Positions 28,318-35,043 of a stretch of 35,660 bases of DNA are shown here, piece by piece (positions within the stretch are counted from its first letter, which is position 1; each line of letters starts with the position of its first letter). The notes under the pieces were generated by a model that searched no databases, was not told the DNA's origin, and was given only the letters and a program-made list of their open reading frames with translations. Source of the DNA: Pluralibacter gergoviae ATCC 33028 = NBRC 105706 (GTDB taxonomy: Bacteria; Pseudomonadota; Gammaproteobacteria; Enterobacterales; Enterobacteriaceae); contig NZ_BCZS01000040.1 of NCBI RefSeq assembly GCF_001598855.1, forward strand, positions 1 to 35,660, read 5' to 3'. The position numbers and the translations under genes are program-made.

Positions 28318-28541
28318 TACAAAACACTACTTACTCTCGTGCTTAGATATTGCTGCAGATATAATCGATAAGTCAGCTCTGGATTATCTGTTTCCGGCAA
28401 ATAATTAGCCGTCTTTAGTCCTGGTCAGGTGAACGGGTGGTGCCGTATCTGGTGCTCGGGCCGGGAACGAGAGATCTTCTATCTGACGATTGAAGACGCG
28501 GGCGTGACAGGCAATGTAAGAGTAAACGTCGGCGATCTCGT

Positions 28542-28556
28542 CTCCCACAATGGGAG
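28542..28556 (+). promoter_or_regulatory. hairpin sequestering the dinQ-like Shine-Dalgarno
   Basis: CTCCCA (28542-28547), loop CAA, TGGGAG (28551-28556). The right arm contains GGGAG, the Shine-Dalgarno 7 nt before ATG 28564. Such occlusion is a hallmark of type I toxin mRNAs. It is identical in copy 2 (29542-29556). Confidence 0.8.
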
Positions 28557-28563
28557 CAAACGG

Positions 28564-28659
28564 ATGATTGATCTTATTATCATCGTTCTACGGGCTGTCG
28601 TCGCGCTATCAAAAGCAGTGATTGCACTCCTGGAATTGATCCGTCACCTTGTCGAGTGA
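28564..28659 (+). CDS. DinQ-like hydrophobic toxin peptide, copy 1
   Basis: A 31-residue peptide starting MIDLIIIVLRAVVALSKAV and ending ALLELIRHLVE. From memory, E. coli DinQ (27 residues) begins MIDKAIIVLGALIALLELIR; the shared MID, IIVL and IALLELIR words support homology. It is a single amphipathic membrane helix with basic residues; DinQ is an inner-membrane toxin that disturbs membrane potential. The longer 76-codon frame from 28429 includes the leader and is not the product, because the GGGAG site and conserved start are at 28564. The copy-2 reading frame is conserved despite nucleotide changes. Confidence 0.8.
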   Translation: MIDLIIIVLRAVVALSKAVIALLELIRHLVE

Positions 28660-28678
28660 TGAGGCCGGAAACGTAACT

Positions 28679-28704
28679 AAGGAGGAGGCGACCACCTCCT
28701 CCTT
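28679..28704 (+). terminator. terminator of dinQ-like copy 1
   Basis: Ten-bp stem AAGGAGGAGG (28679-28688) / CCTCCTCCTT (28695-28704), loop CGACCA, followed by TAATAAAAATT. The equivalent in copy 2 (about 29689-29711) has lost the left arm. Confidence 0.65.
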
Positions 28705-28784
28705 TAATAAAAATTAAGTTTGACCTCATTAATGAGCATGAAGAGTAACGAGTTCACGTAAAATTTCAAACAGAGTTGGAAATT

Positions 28785-29213
28785 ATGCAAGGTAGTCCGG
28801 TTATTAAAAAACTTCATTGCATGCTTACCGCAGTTCTGCTGCTTATCGTTGCAGGGTTCTCTTTACTTTACTATTTCAGTCGGGAGGCACCGGATGATGA
28901 ACTGTTTGCACAGCGTGAAATCACCGACAGCGTGTACCTCTATATAACCCGTTATAAAGGCGGGGGCGCGACTGTTTCCGAGGTATATCGATATTATCTT
29001 GACGGCAGGCTGCAGGGCGATATTCTTCATCATCTTAAAGACCGCAGTCCATTTCTGGTAGCAGAGGTGGCAAATGCCAGCATTACCGGCTACGGCGCAC
29101 ATATTAACGTTAAACTTAGCGGCCGCGTGTACTCCTTCACCAATTCTGACTTATTTTATTCAGAGGGGGTCGCTGTTATGCCTGTCATTGACTTTACGGT
29201 GAATAGTAAATAA
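28785..29213 (+). CDS. membrane-anchored protein of unknown function
   Basis: I start at ATG 28785 (142 residues); a TTG at 28776 would add three. One N-terminal membrane segment (about 12-31, CMLTAVLLLIVAGFSLLYYF) is followed by a soluble domain of about 105 residues (DELFAQREITDSVYLYITRYKGGGATVSEVYRYYLDG...). It is probably anchored in the inner membrane facing the periplasm. The ribosome-binding site is weak. Composition is AT-richer than the flanking operons. It lies between the two copies of the toxin unit. Family not recognised. Confidence 0.65.
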   Translation: MQGSPVIKKLHCMLTAVLLLIVAGFSLLYYFSREAPDDELFAQREITDSVYLYITRYKGGGATVSEVYRYYLDGRLQGDILHHLKDRSPFLVAEVANASITGYGAHINVKLSGRVYSFTNSDLFYSEGVAVMPVIDFTVNSK

Positions 29214-29267
29214 TCGTTATTCGGCTGGGCTAAAAATCCACAGCCATCCAGTCATACGAGGTTTACA

Positions 29268-29393
29268 GTGAAGCGGTCCCCGAAGATGCGTGCGCTGCAG
29301 AAACTGGCGATCACCACCTTCCACGGTACGACGCATATCTTCTCGGAGGATGAGATAGATATTAAGGCGACGATTAAGATACTGAAGGTGTGA
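29268..29393 (+). pseudogene. 3' fragment of the cold-shock-domain gene (duplicated)
   Basis: Encodes a close copy of the last 36 or so residues of the protein at 27714-28187 (KLAITTFHGTTHIFSED..., ending ILKV). The cold-shock domain itself is missing. A GAGG followed by GTG at 29268 could allow a 41-residue product, but it is more likely a relic carried along in the duplication. Confidence 0.75.
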
Positions 29394-29712
29394 GAGCGGC
29401 AGAAATAAAAAAATCGACGGGTGAGGTCGGTTTTATTATCGGACTAAGTCAGTGACTCAGGTCGTTACGAGAGACCTTCTATCTGACGATTGAAGGCGCT
29501 GGCGCGACAGGCAACGTAAGAGTAAGAGCCGGAGATTTCGTCTCCCACAATGGGAGCAAACGGATGATTGATTTCATCATCATCATCGTTATCGTTCTGC
29601 GGGCTGTCGTCGCGCTGTCAAAAGCAGTGATTGCACTCATGGAATTGATCCGCCACCTTATCGATTGATGAGGGCGGAAACGTAACTAAGAAGGAACGAC
29701 CACCTCCTCCTG
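29281..29712 (+). repeat. duplication unit, copy 2 (rearranged)
   Basis: Homologous to 28077-28705 but lacking about 205 bp between the two 21-bp direct repeats, including the predicted antisense promoter and any toxin promoter there. The bidirectional terminator (29406-29435 region) and the final terminator are both imperfect. Confidence 0.88.
29564..29668 (+). CDS. DinQ-like hydrophobic peptide, copy 2
   Basis: A 34-residue paralogue of the peptide at 28564: starts MIDFIIIIVIVLRAVVAL, ends ALMELIRHLID. Three extra residues sit in the hydrophobic run. The Shine-Dalgarno hairpin is kept. No promoter of its own is evident and the terminator arm is damaged, so it may be silent or driven by read-through. 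Its leader holds a perfect 21-nt target (29468-29488) for the antisense RNA of copy 1. Confidence 0.65.
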   Translation: MIDFIIIIVIVLRAVVALSKAVIALMELIRHLID

Positions 29713-30066
29713 CCAGTGAACCCTTAGTATTGTTAATAAATTGTTTATACCACGCCCATCCTCCCCGCTGCACCATTACCCGCACAGGCAACGTTATCAT
29801 GTCGCAAAACGGTGCAAAGATTGACCCATTTCCGGCCATAACGTGCCTGTTTTACTCCTCCGATCTCCGACCAGAATAGCGCGATTTTTTATTGAACGGC
29901 CCGTCAATGTTGATTTTATGTTTTTTATTTGTTTCGTGACGGTAATAACTCATTTGCACACATAACTAATGGCACATTAGTTGCTCATCTATTATCCACA
30001 GTGTGCGATGTCGTTATCAGGCCACTTTTGAATTCTTTCGGTGCAACATAATTAGAGGTAGGCGCA
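29713..30066. promoter_or_regulatory. upstream region of the GbdR-type regulator
   Basis: No gene is supported; a 73-codon minus-strand frame at 29618-29839 is a shadow of the toxin copy. An almost uninterrupted palindrome, AACTAATG (29964-29971), GCA, CATTAGTT (29975-29982), lies about 85 bp before the regulator ATG and is a candidate operator. GAGGTAGG precedes the ATG at 30067. Confidence 0.45.
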
Positions 30067-31209
30067 ATGTCAGAGTCCAGCACAGGAACCCAGGGAAACA
30101 CCGCTCCGGAGAAAGTTCGCCACGTCGGATTTTTGCTCCTCAACAACTTCACCATGATCGCGCTGGCAACGGCGGTGGAGCCTCTGCGCATGGCGAACCA
30201 GCTCTGCGGCCGCGAACTCTATAGCTGGTGCACCATAACAGAAGAGGGCAAGCCGGCGGTGGCCAGCGACGGCATCGCTATCACGCCGGACAGTTCGATG
30301 GCCGGCGCGCTGGGGCTGGATGTGCTGATCGTGGTCGGCGGCATCAACATTACCCGCAGCTACAGCTCCCGCCAGGTAGCCTGGCTGCAGGCGCTGGCTC
30401 GTAAGAAGATCCTGATCGGCGGCGTCTGCACCGGCCCCTATTTACTGGCGGAAGCCGGGCTGCTGGATGGCTACCACTGCAGCGCCCACTGGGAGTGTAT
30501 CGCCTCAATGCAGGAAGCCTACCCGAAGGTGTTCTGCACCAATCAGCTGTTCGTCATCGAGCGCGACCGGATGACCAGCAGCGGCGGCACCGTGCCGATG
30601 GATATGATGCTGACCATGATCCAGCGCGACTTCGGCTATCAGCTGACGGCGGGGATCTCGGAGATGTTTATCTGCGACCGGGTGCGCAACGAGTCCGACT
30701 ACCAGCGCATTCCGCTGCGCCACGTGCTCGGCACCGCCCAGCCGAGCCTGGTGGAAGCGGTCTCGCTGATGGAGGCCAACATTGAAGAGTCCATCGAGCT
30801 GGACGAGCTGGCGGGCTACGTCGGCCTCTCCCGGCGCCAGCTGGAGCGCCTGTTCCAGAAATACCTCCACTGCTCGCCGTCGCGCTACTACATGAAGCTG
30901 CGCCTGTTCCGCGCCCGCCAGCTGCTCAAGCAGACCTCGCGCTCGATTATCGAAATCGCCGTAGCCTGCGGCTTTGTGTCGACGCCGCACTTCAGCAAGT
31001 GCTACCGCGAACACTTCGGCATTCCGCCGAGGGAGGAACGGCGCGGCGTCAGTCACCCGCTGAACAGCAGGAGCCCGCAGGCGCTGAGCGAGTTCCCGGT
31101 ATTCAGCGAAAAGCCGCAGGAGCCGCCAACCTCGGTCTCCCTGCGCCTGCTGGGCGAAGCCCGCTTTGAGCCGACCTACGGTTCGGTGAGGCTGACGCCG
31201 GGCGTATAG
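30067..31209 (+). CDS. gbdR: GbdR-type AraC-family regulator of glycine betaine/dimethylglycine catabolism
   Basis: A 380-residue transcription activator. N-terminal DJ-1/PfpI (glutamine amidotransferase-like) domain about 18-200 (VGFLLLNNFTMIALATAVEPLRMAN, LIVVGG, ILIGGVCTGPYLLAEAGLL with the nucleophile-elbow Cys). C-terminal AraC/XylS double HTH about 238-340 (LDELAGYVGLSRRQLERLF, YMKLRLFRARQLL, IAVACGFVSTPHFSKCYREHFG). This layout and the neighbouring dgcAB fit Pseudomonas GbdR, which senses glycine betaine and dimethylglycine. The tail after 345 is Pro/Ser-rich. It is followed by a strong terminator. Confidence 0.88.
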   Translation: MSESSTGTQGNTAPEKVRHVGFLLLNNFTMIALATAVEPLRMANQLCGRELYSWCTITEEGKPAVASDGIAITPDSSMAGALGLDVLIVVGGINITRSYSSRQVAWLQALARKKILIGGVCTGPYLLAEAGLLDGYHCSAHWECIASMQEAYPKVFCTNQLFVIERDRMTSSGGTVPMDMMLTMIQRDFGYQLTAGISEMFICDRVRNESDYQRIPLRHVLGTAQPSLVEAVSLMEANIEESIELDELAGYVGLSRRQLERLFQKYLHCSPSRYYMKLRLFRARQLLKQTSRSIIEIAVACGFVSTPHFSKCYREHFGIPPREERRGVSHPLNSRSPQALSEFPVFSEKPQEPPTSVSLRLLGEARFEPTYGSVRLTPGV

Positions 31210-31235
31210 TTCCGCGCTTTCTCATTGCTGACGAC

Positions 31236-31270
31236 GCGCCGCCGCTCCCTCCGGCGGCGCGCCGCGTTTT
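31236..31270 (+). terminator. terminator of the GbdR-type gene
   Basis: Nine- to ten-bp GC stem GCGCCGCCG (31236-31244) / CGGCGGCGC (31252-31260), 7-nt loop, with TTTT at 31267-31270 after a short spacer. Confidence 0.7.
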
Positions 31271-31341
31271 AAGCCGCAAAAAAGTCTCGCGCCACAGCGC
31301 TCCCGGTCAGCCGGGTGACGCTTTCAGAACAATTCCCCACT

Positions 31342-31389
31342 TTCGTTAATTCTATGCTGTCCGCATCCAACCACCTCCGGGTTAACGAA
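31342..31389 (+). promoter_or_regulatory. inverted repeat upstream of the dgc operon
   Basis: TTCGTTAA (31342-31349) and TTAACGAA (31382-31389) form perfect 8-bp inverted arms 32 bp apart, the second ending 14 bp before the ATG. It may be an operator for looping or dimer binding near the promoter of dipeptidase-DUF5943-dgcAB. No convincing -35/-10 was identified. Confidence 0.35.
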
Positions 31390-31403
31390 GACAAGGGGAC
31401 GCT

Positions 31404-32381
31404 ATGAATGCTGCCGAACTGCACCGCGACGCCATCGTAATTGACGGGCTGGTTATCGCCCGCTGGGATCGGGAACTGTTTCTCGATATGCGCAAGGGCG
31501 GTCTGACCGCCGCCAACTGCACGGTCTCGGTGTGGGAGGGATTCCAGAGCACCGTCAACAACATCGTGGCGATGAATAACCTGATTGCTGACAACGCCGA
31601 TCTGGTCACCCAGGTCCGCACCACCGCCGATATTCGCCGCGCCAAGCAGGAGGGCAAAACCGGCGTCCTGTTCGGCTTCCAGAACGCCCACGCCTTTGAA
31701 GATCAGCTCGGCTATATCGACATCTTCAAGCAGCTTGGCGTTGGCGTGGTGCAGATGGCCTACAATACCCAGAACCTGGTGGGCACCGGCTGCTACGAAC
31801 GCGACGGCGGCCTCTCCGGCTTCGGCCACGAGGTGGTAGAGGAGATGAACCGCGTCGGCATGATGTGCGATCTCTCCCACGTTGGGGCAAAAACCTCTGA
31901 GGAGGTGATCCTCGCCTCGAAGAAGCCGGTCTGCTACTCCCACTGTCTGCCCTCCGGCCTCAAGGATCACCCGCGCAATAAATCCGACGACGAGCTGAAG
32001 TTTATCGCCGACCACGGCGGCTTCGTCGGCGTCACCATGTTTACCCCGTTCCTTAAGAACGGCGTTAATTCGACGATTGAAGACTACGTAGAAGCCATCG
32101 ACTACATCTACAACCTGGTGGGCGAAGATCAGATCGGCATCGGCACTGACTTCACCCAGGGTCAGGATCAGGCCTTCTTCGAATGGCTGACCCACGATAA
32201 AGGCTACGCCCGCCACCTCACCAGCTTTGGCAAAATCATCAACCCGAAGGGTATCCGCACCCTCGGCGAGTTCCCCAACCTGACGGAAGCGCTGCTGCGC
32301 CACGGCTTCACCGAGAAGCAGGTGCGCAAATTTATGGGCGAAAACTGGTTAAACGTTCTGGCCGAGGTGTGGGGCGAATAG
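31404..32381 (+). CDS. membrane-dipeptidase (M19) family protein of the dgc operon
   Basis: A 325-residue TIM-barrel protein of the renal dipeptidase family. Such a gene precedes dgcAB in Pseudomonas. Retained family residues: His in CDLSHVG and in CYSHCLPSG, Arg in HPRNKSDDEL, Asp in IGIGTDFTQG. Changed: the usual HxD of the first strand (DGHND) is DGLVI here, and the bridging Glu of the EGGH motif appears as Gln in GFQNAH. The binuclear zinc site is therefore incomplete, and ordinary dipeptidase activity is doubtful. Its role in methylglycine catabolism is unknown. Good ribosome-binding site (AAGGGG). 26 bp before the next gene. Confidence 0.85.
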   Translation: MNAAELHRDAIVIDGLVIARWDRELFLDMRKGGLTAANCTVSVWEGFQSTVNNIVAMNNLIADNADLVTQVRTTADIRRAKQEGKTGVLFGFQNAHAFEDQLGYIDIFKQLGVGVVQMAYNTQNLVGTGCYERDGGLSGFGHEVVEEMNRVGMMCDLSHVGAKTSEEVILASKKPVCYSHCLPSGLKDHPRNKSDDELKFIADHGGFVGVTMFTPFLKNGVNSTIEDYVEAIDYIYNLVGEDQIGIGTDFTQGQDQAFFEWLTHDKGYARHLTSFGKIINPKGIRTLGEFPNLTEALLRHGFTEKQVRKFMGENWLNVLAEVWGE

Positions 32382-32407
32382 CGCCCCGCCGCAACTGGAG
32401 GTAGTCA

Positions 32408-32938
32408 ATGAGCACACACGCCCCTGAAATGCCGATTAGCGTCGATGACGAGACCGGCGTCTGGACCACCGACGCGCTGCCGATGCTGTACGTGCCGCGG
32501 CACTTTTTCGTCAACAACCATATGGCCATCGAAGAGGAGATCGGCGCCGAACGCTACGCCGAAATCCTCTACAAAGCGGGCTACAAGTCCGCCTGGCACT
32601 GGTGCGAAAAAGAGGCCGCCCTGCACGACATCAGCGGCGAAGACGTCTTCGCCCACTATATGAACCGCCTCTCCCAGCGCGGCTGGGGCTTTTTCGTCAC
32701 CGAAGCGCTGGATCTGGAGCAGGGCACCGCCCGCGTGCGCCTGGAGAACTCGGCGTTCGTTTATCAGTACGGCAAGGTAAACCGCAAGGTGGACTACATG
32801 TTCACCGGCTGGTTCGCCGGGGCGATGGATCAGATAGCCCGGAGCCTTGGATATGCGGTGAAAACCCGGGCAATTCAGACCCAGAGCGCCGCCGAAGAGG
32901 GATGTGATGTCGGGATTTTCGTCGTTCATCCGCTGTAG
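32408..32938 (+). CDS. DUF5943-type protein of the dgc operon
   Basis: A 176-residue soluble protein resembling the gene found between the dipeptidase and dgcA in Pseudomonas (PA5397-type). Features: LPMLYVPRHFFVNNHMAIEEE near 24-44, AGYKSAWHWCEKEA near 57-70, RGWGFFVTEALDLEQG near 90-105, and FTGWFAGAMDQIARSLG near 137-153, a pattern like V4R/4-vinyl-reductase-type small-molecule-binding domains. Function unknown; the constant linkage suggests an accessory or maturation role for DgcAB (inference). 25 bp before dgcA. Confidence 0.8.
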   Translation: MSTHAPEMPISVDDETGVWTTDALPMLYVPRHFFVNNHMAIEEEIGAERYAEILYKAGYKSAWHWCEKEAALHDISGEDVFAHYMNRLSQRGWGFFVTEALDLEQGTARVRLENSAFVYQYGKVNRKVDYMFTGWFAGAMDQIARSLGYAVKTRAIQTQSAAEEGCDVGIFVVHPL

Positions 32939-32963
32939 CGACGTTTAACAGTAAGGTGCAGCC

Positions 32964-35027
32964 ATGTCACAGTTCGATCTCCTGTTTCAGCCGTTAAACA
33001 TTAATAAGCTGACCATCCGCAACCGCATCGTCAGCACCGCCCACGCCGAGGTGTACGCCACCGACGGCGGCATGACCACCGAGCGCTACGTTAAATATTA
33101 CGAAGAGAAGGCCAGAGGCGGTTGCGGGCTGTGCATCTGCGGCGGCTCCAGCGTGGTCTCCATCGACAGCCCCCAGAGCTGGTGGAGTTCGGTCAACCTC
33201 AGCACCGACCGCATCATTCCCCACTTTCAGAACCTGGCCGACGCCGTGCACAAGCACGGCGGCAAAATCATGATCCAGATAAGCCACATGGGGCGGCGCT
33301 CGCGCTGGGACGGCGAAAACTGGCCGAACCTGATGTCGCCGTCGGGCATCCGCGAGCCGGTGCACCGCGCCACCTGCAAAACCATCGAAGTGGAGGAGAT
33401 CGAGCGGGTGATCGGCGACTTCGCTAAAGCGGCGGTGCGCGCCAAAGAGGGCGGCCTGGACGGCGTTGAGCTCTCTGCCGTGCACCAGCACATGATCGAC
33501 CAGTTCTGGTCGCCGCGGGTTAACAAGCGCACCGACGAGTGGGGCGGCAGCTTCGAAAACCGCATGCGCTTCGGCATGGAAGTGCTGAAGGCGGTGCGCG
33601 AAGCGGTGGGGCCGGACTTCGTGGTCGGCATGCGCATCACCGGCGACGAGTTCCACCCCGACGGCCTCAGCCACGAGGACATGCGCCAGATCGCCGCTTA
33701 CTATGACGCCACCGGGCTGGTGGACTACTTCGGCGTGGTCGGCTCCGGCTGCGATACTCACAACACGCTGGCTAACGTCATTCCCAATATGAGCTATCCG
33801 CCGGAGCCGTTTCTGCATCTGGCGGCGGGCATTAAAGAGGTGGTGAAGGTGCCGGTGATCCACGCCCAGAATATTAAGGATCCCAATCAGGCACAGCGCA
33901 TCCTCGCGGCGGGCTACGTCGATTTTGTCGGCATGACCCGGGCGCACATCGCCGATCCGCACTTTATAACTAAGATCAAAATGAATCAGGTAGATCAAAT
34001 TCGCCAGTGCGTGGGGGCCAACTACTGCATCGACCGCCAGTATATGGGCCTCGACGTGCTGTGCATTCAGAACGCCGCCACCTCCAGGGAATATCTCGGC
34101 CTGCCGCATATCATCGAAAAAACCGCGGGGCCGGTGCGCAACGTGGTGGTGGTCGGCGGCGGGCCCGGCGGCATGGAGGCGGCGCGGGTCGCCGCCGAGC
34201 GCGGCCATAAGGTCACGCTGCTGGAGAAGGGCAGCGAGCTGGGCGGGCAGATAACCATCGCCGCTAAAGCGCCGCAGCGCGATCAGATGGCGGGCATCAC
34301 CCGCTGGCTGGCGATGGAGCTGGAGCGCCTCGGGGTCACTGTCAGCTTCGGCGTTAACGCCGATGCCGCCACGGTGCGCGATCTGCGCCCGGACGTCTGC
34401 ATTCTCGCCACCGGCGGCCAGCCGTTCCTTGAGCAAAATCCTGAGTGGGGCGCCGCCGAGGGGCTGGTGGTCTCCAGCTGGGATATCCTCACCGGCGCGG
34501 TGGAGCCGGGAAAAAACGTGCTGGTCTACGACAGCATCTGCGAATTCTCCGGCATGTCCGCCGCCGACTACCTGGCGTCGAAAGGGGCGCTGGTGGAGCT
34601 GGTCACCGGCGACATCAAGCCCGGCGTCGGCATCGGCGGCACCACCTTCCCGACCTACTACCGCAGCCTGTACGAGAAGGCGGTGATCATGACTTCCGAT
34701 CTGGCGCTGGAGAAGGTTTATCGCGAAGGCGACAAGCTGGTGGCGGTGCTGGAGAACGAGTACACCGGCCAGAAGGAGGAGCGGGTGGTGGATCAGGTGG
34801 TGGTGGAGAACGGCACCCGCCCGGACGAATCGCTCTACTACGCCCTCAAGCCGGAGTCGTGCAACAGGGGGCAGATAGACAACGAGACGCTGTTCGCCAT
34901 GCAACCGCAGCCGGTGCTCACCGCCCCGCAGGAGGGGATGATCCTCTGGCGGCTGGGGGACTGCGTGTCGCAGCGCAACACCCACGCGGCTATTTTAGAC
35001 GCGCTGCGCCTGTGCAAAGACCTGTAA
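32964..35027 (+). CDS. dgcA: dimethylglycine demethylase subunit A
   Basis: A 687-residue flavoprotein that with DgcB demethylates dimethylglycine to sarcosine. N-terminal old-yellow-enzyme-like FMN barrel (about 1-340; LFQPLNINKLTIRNRIVSTAHAE, AVHQHMIDQFWSPRVNKRTDEWGG). Fe-S region with Cys349, Cys355 and Cys367 (CVGANYC...). C-terminal FAD/NAD Rossmann (VVVVGGGPGGMEAARVAAERG, about 393-413) and ILATGGQPF. In trimethylamine dehydrogenase the cluster uses CxxCxxC plus a distal Cys; the middle Cys is Ala here. Third gene of the operon; dgcB follows 16 bp later. Confidence 0.93.
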   Translation: MSQFDLLFQPLNINKLTIRNRIVSTAHAEVYATDGGMTTERYVKYYEEKARGGCGLCICGGSSVVSIDSPQSWWSSVNLSTDRIIPHFQNLADAVHKHGGKIMIQISHMGRRSRWDGENWPNLMSPSGIREPVHRATCKTIEVEEIERVIGDFAKAAVRAKEGGLDGVELSAVHQHMIDQFWSPRVNKRTDEWGGSFENRMRFGMEVLKAVREAVGPDFVVGMRITGDEFHPDGLSHEDMRQIAAYYDATGLVDYFGVVGSGCDTHNTLANVIPNMSYPPEPFLHLAAGIKEVVKVPVIHAQNIKDPNQAQRILAAGYVDFVGMTRAHIADPHFITKIKMNQVDQIRQCVGANYCIDRQYMGLDVLCIQNAATSREYLGLPHIIEKTAGPVRNVVVVGGGPGGMEAARVAAERGHKVTLLEKGSELGGQITIAAKAPQRDQMAGITRWLAMELERLGVTVSFGVNADAATVRDLRPDVCILATGGQPFLEQNPEWGAAEGLVVSSWDILTGAVEPGKNVLVYDSICEFSGMSAADYLASKGALVELVTGDIKPGVGIGGTTFPTYYRSLYEKAVIMTSDLALEKVYREGDKLVAVLENEYTGQKEERVVDQVVVENGTRPDESLYYALKPESCNRGQIDNETLFAMQPQPVLTAPQEGMILWRLGDCVSQRNTHAAILDALRLCKDL

Positions 35028-35043
35028 CCCCGAGAGGCATCTT

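Larger units (their letters stand above)
28077..28705 (+). repeat. duplication unit, copy 1 (csd 3' end, antisense RNA, dinQ-like gene)
   Basis: Sequence from the last third of the cold-shock-domain gene through the dinQ-like gene and its terminator is repeated at 29281-29712 with scattered substitutions. Copy 1 has about 205 bp more, lying between two 21-bp direct repeats (28263-28283 and 28468-28488). Copy 2 keeps only one of these repeats (29468-29488). Confidence 0.9.

Noticed and set aside
28290-28468. LexA box for the dinQ-like gene
   Set aside because: E. coli dinQ is LexA-controlled as I recall, but I found no CTGT-N8-ACAG match here; only TTGTAT-T-ATACAA at about 28305-28317, which overlaps the predicted antisense promoter.
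28429-28563. Longer 76-codon reading of the dinQ-like gene
   Set aside because: The upstream part covers the regulatory leader and the repeat. The conserved peptide and its Shine-Dalgarno start at 28564.
32994-34985. 663-codon minus-strand frame opposite dgcA
   Set aside because: Antisense shadow; the dgcA strand has clear FMN, Fe-S and FAD motifs, while this frame has none.
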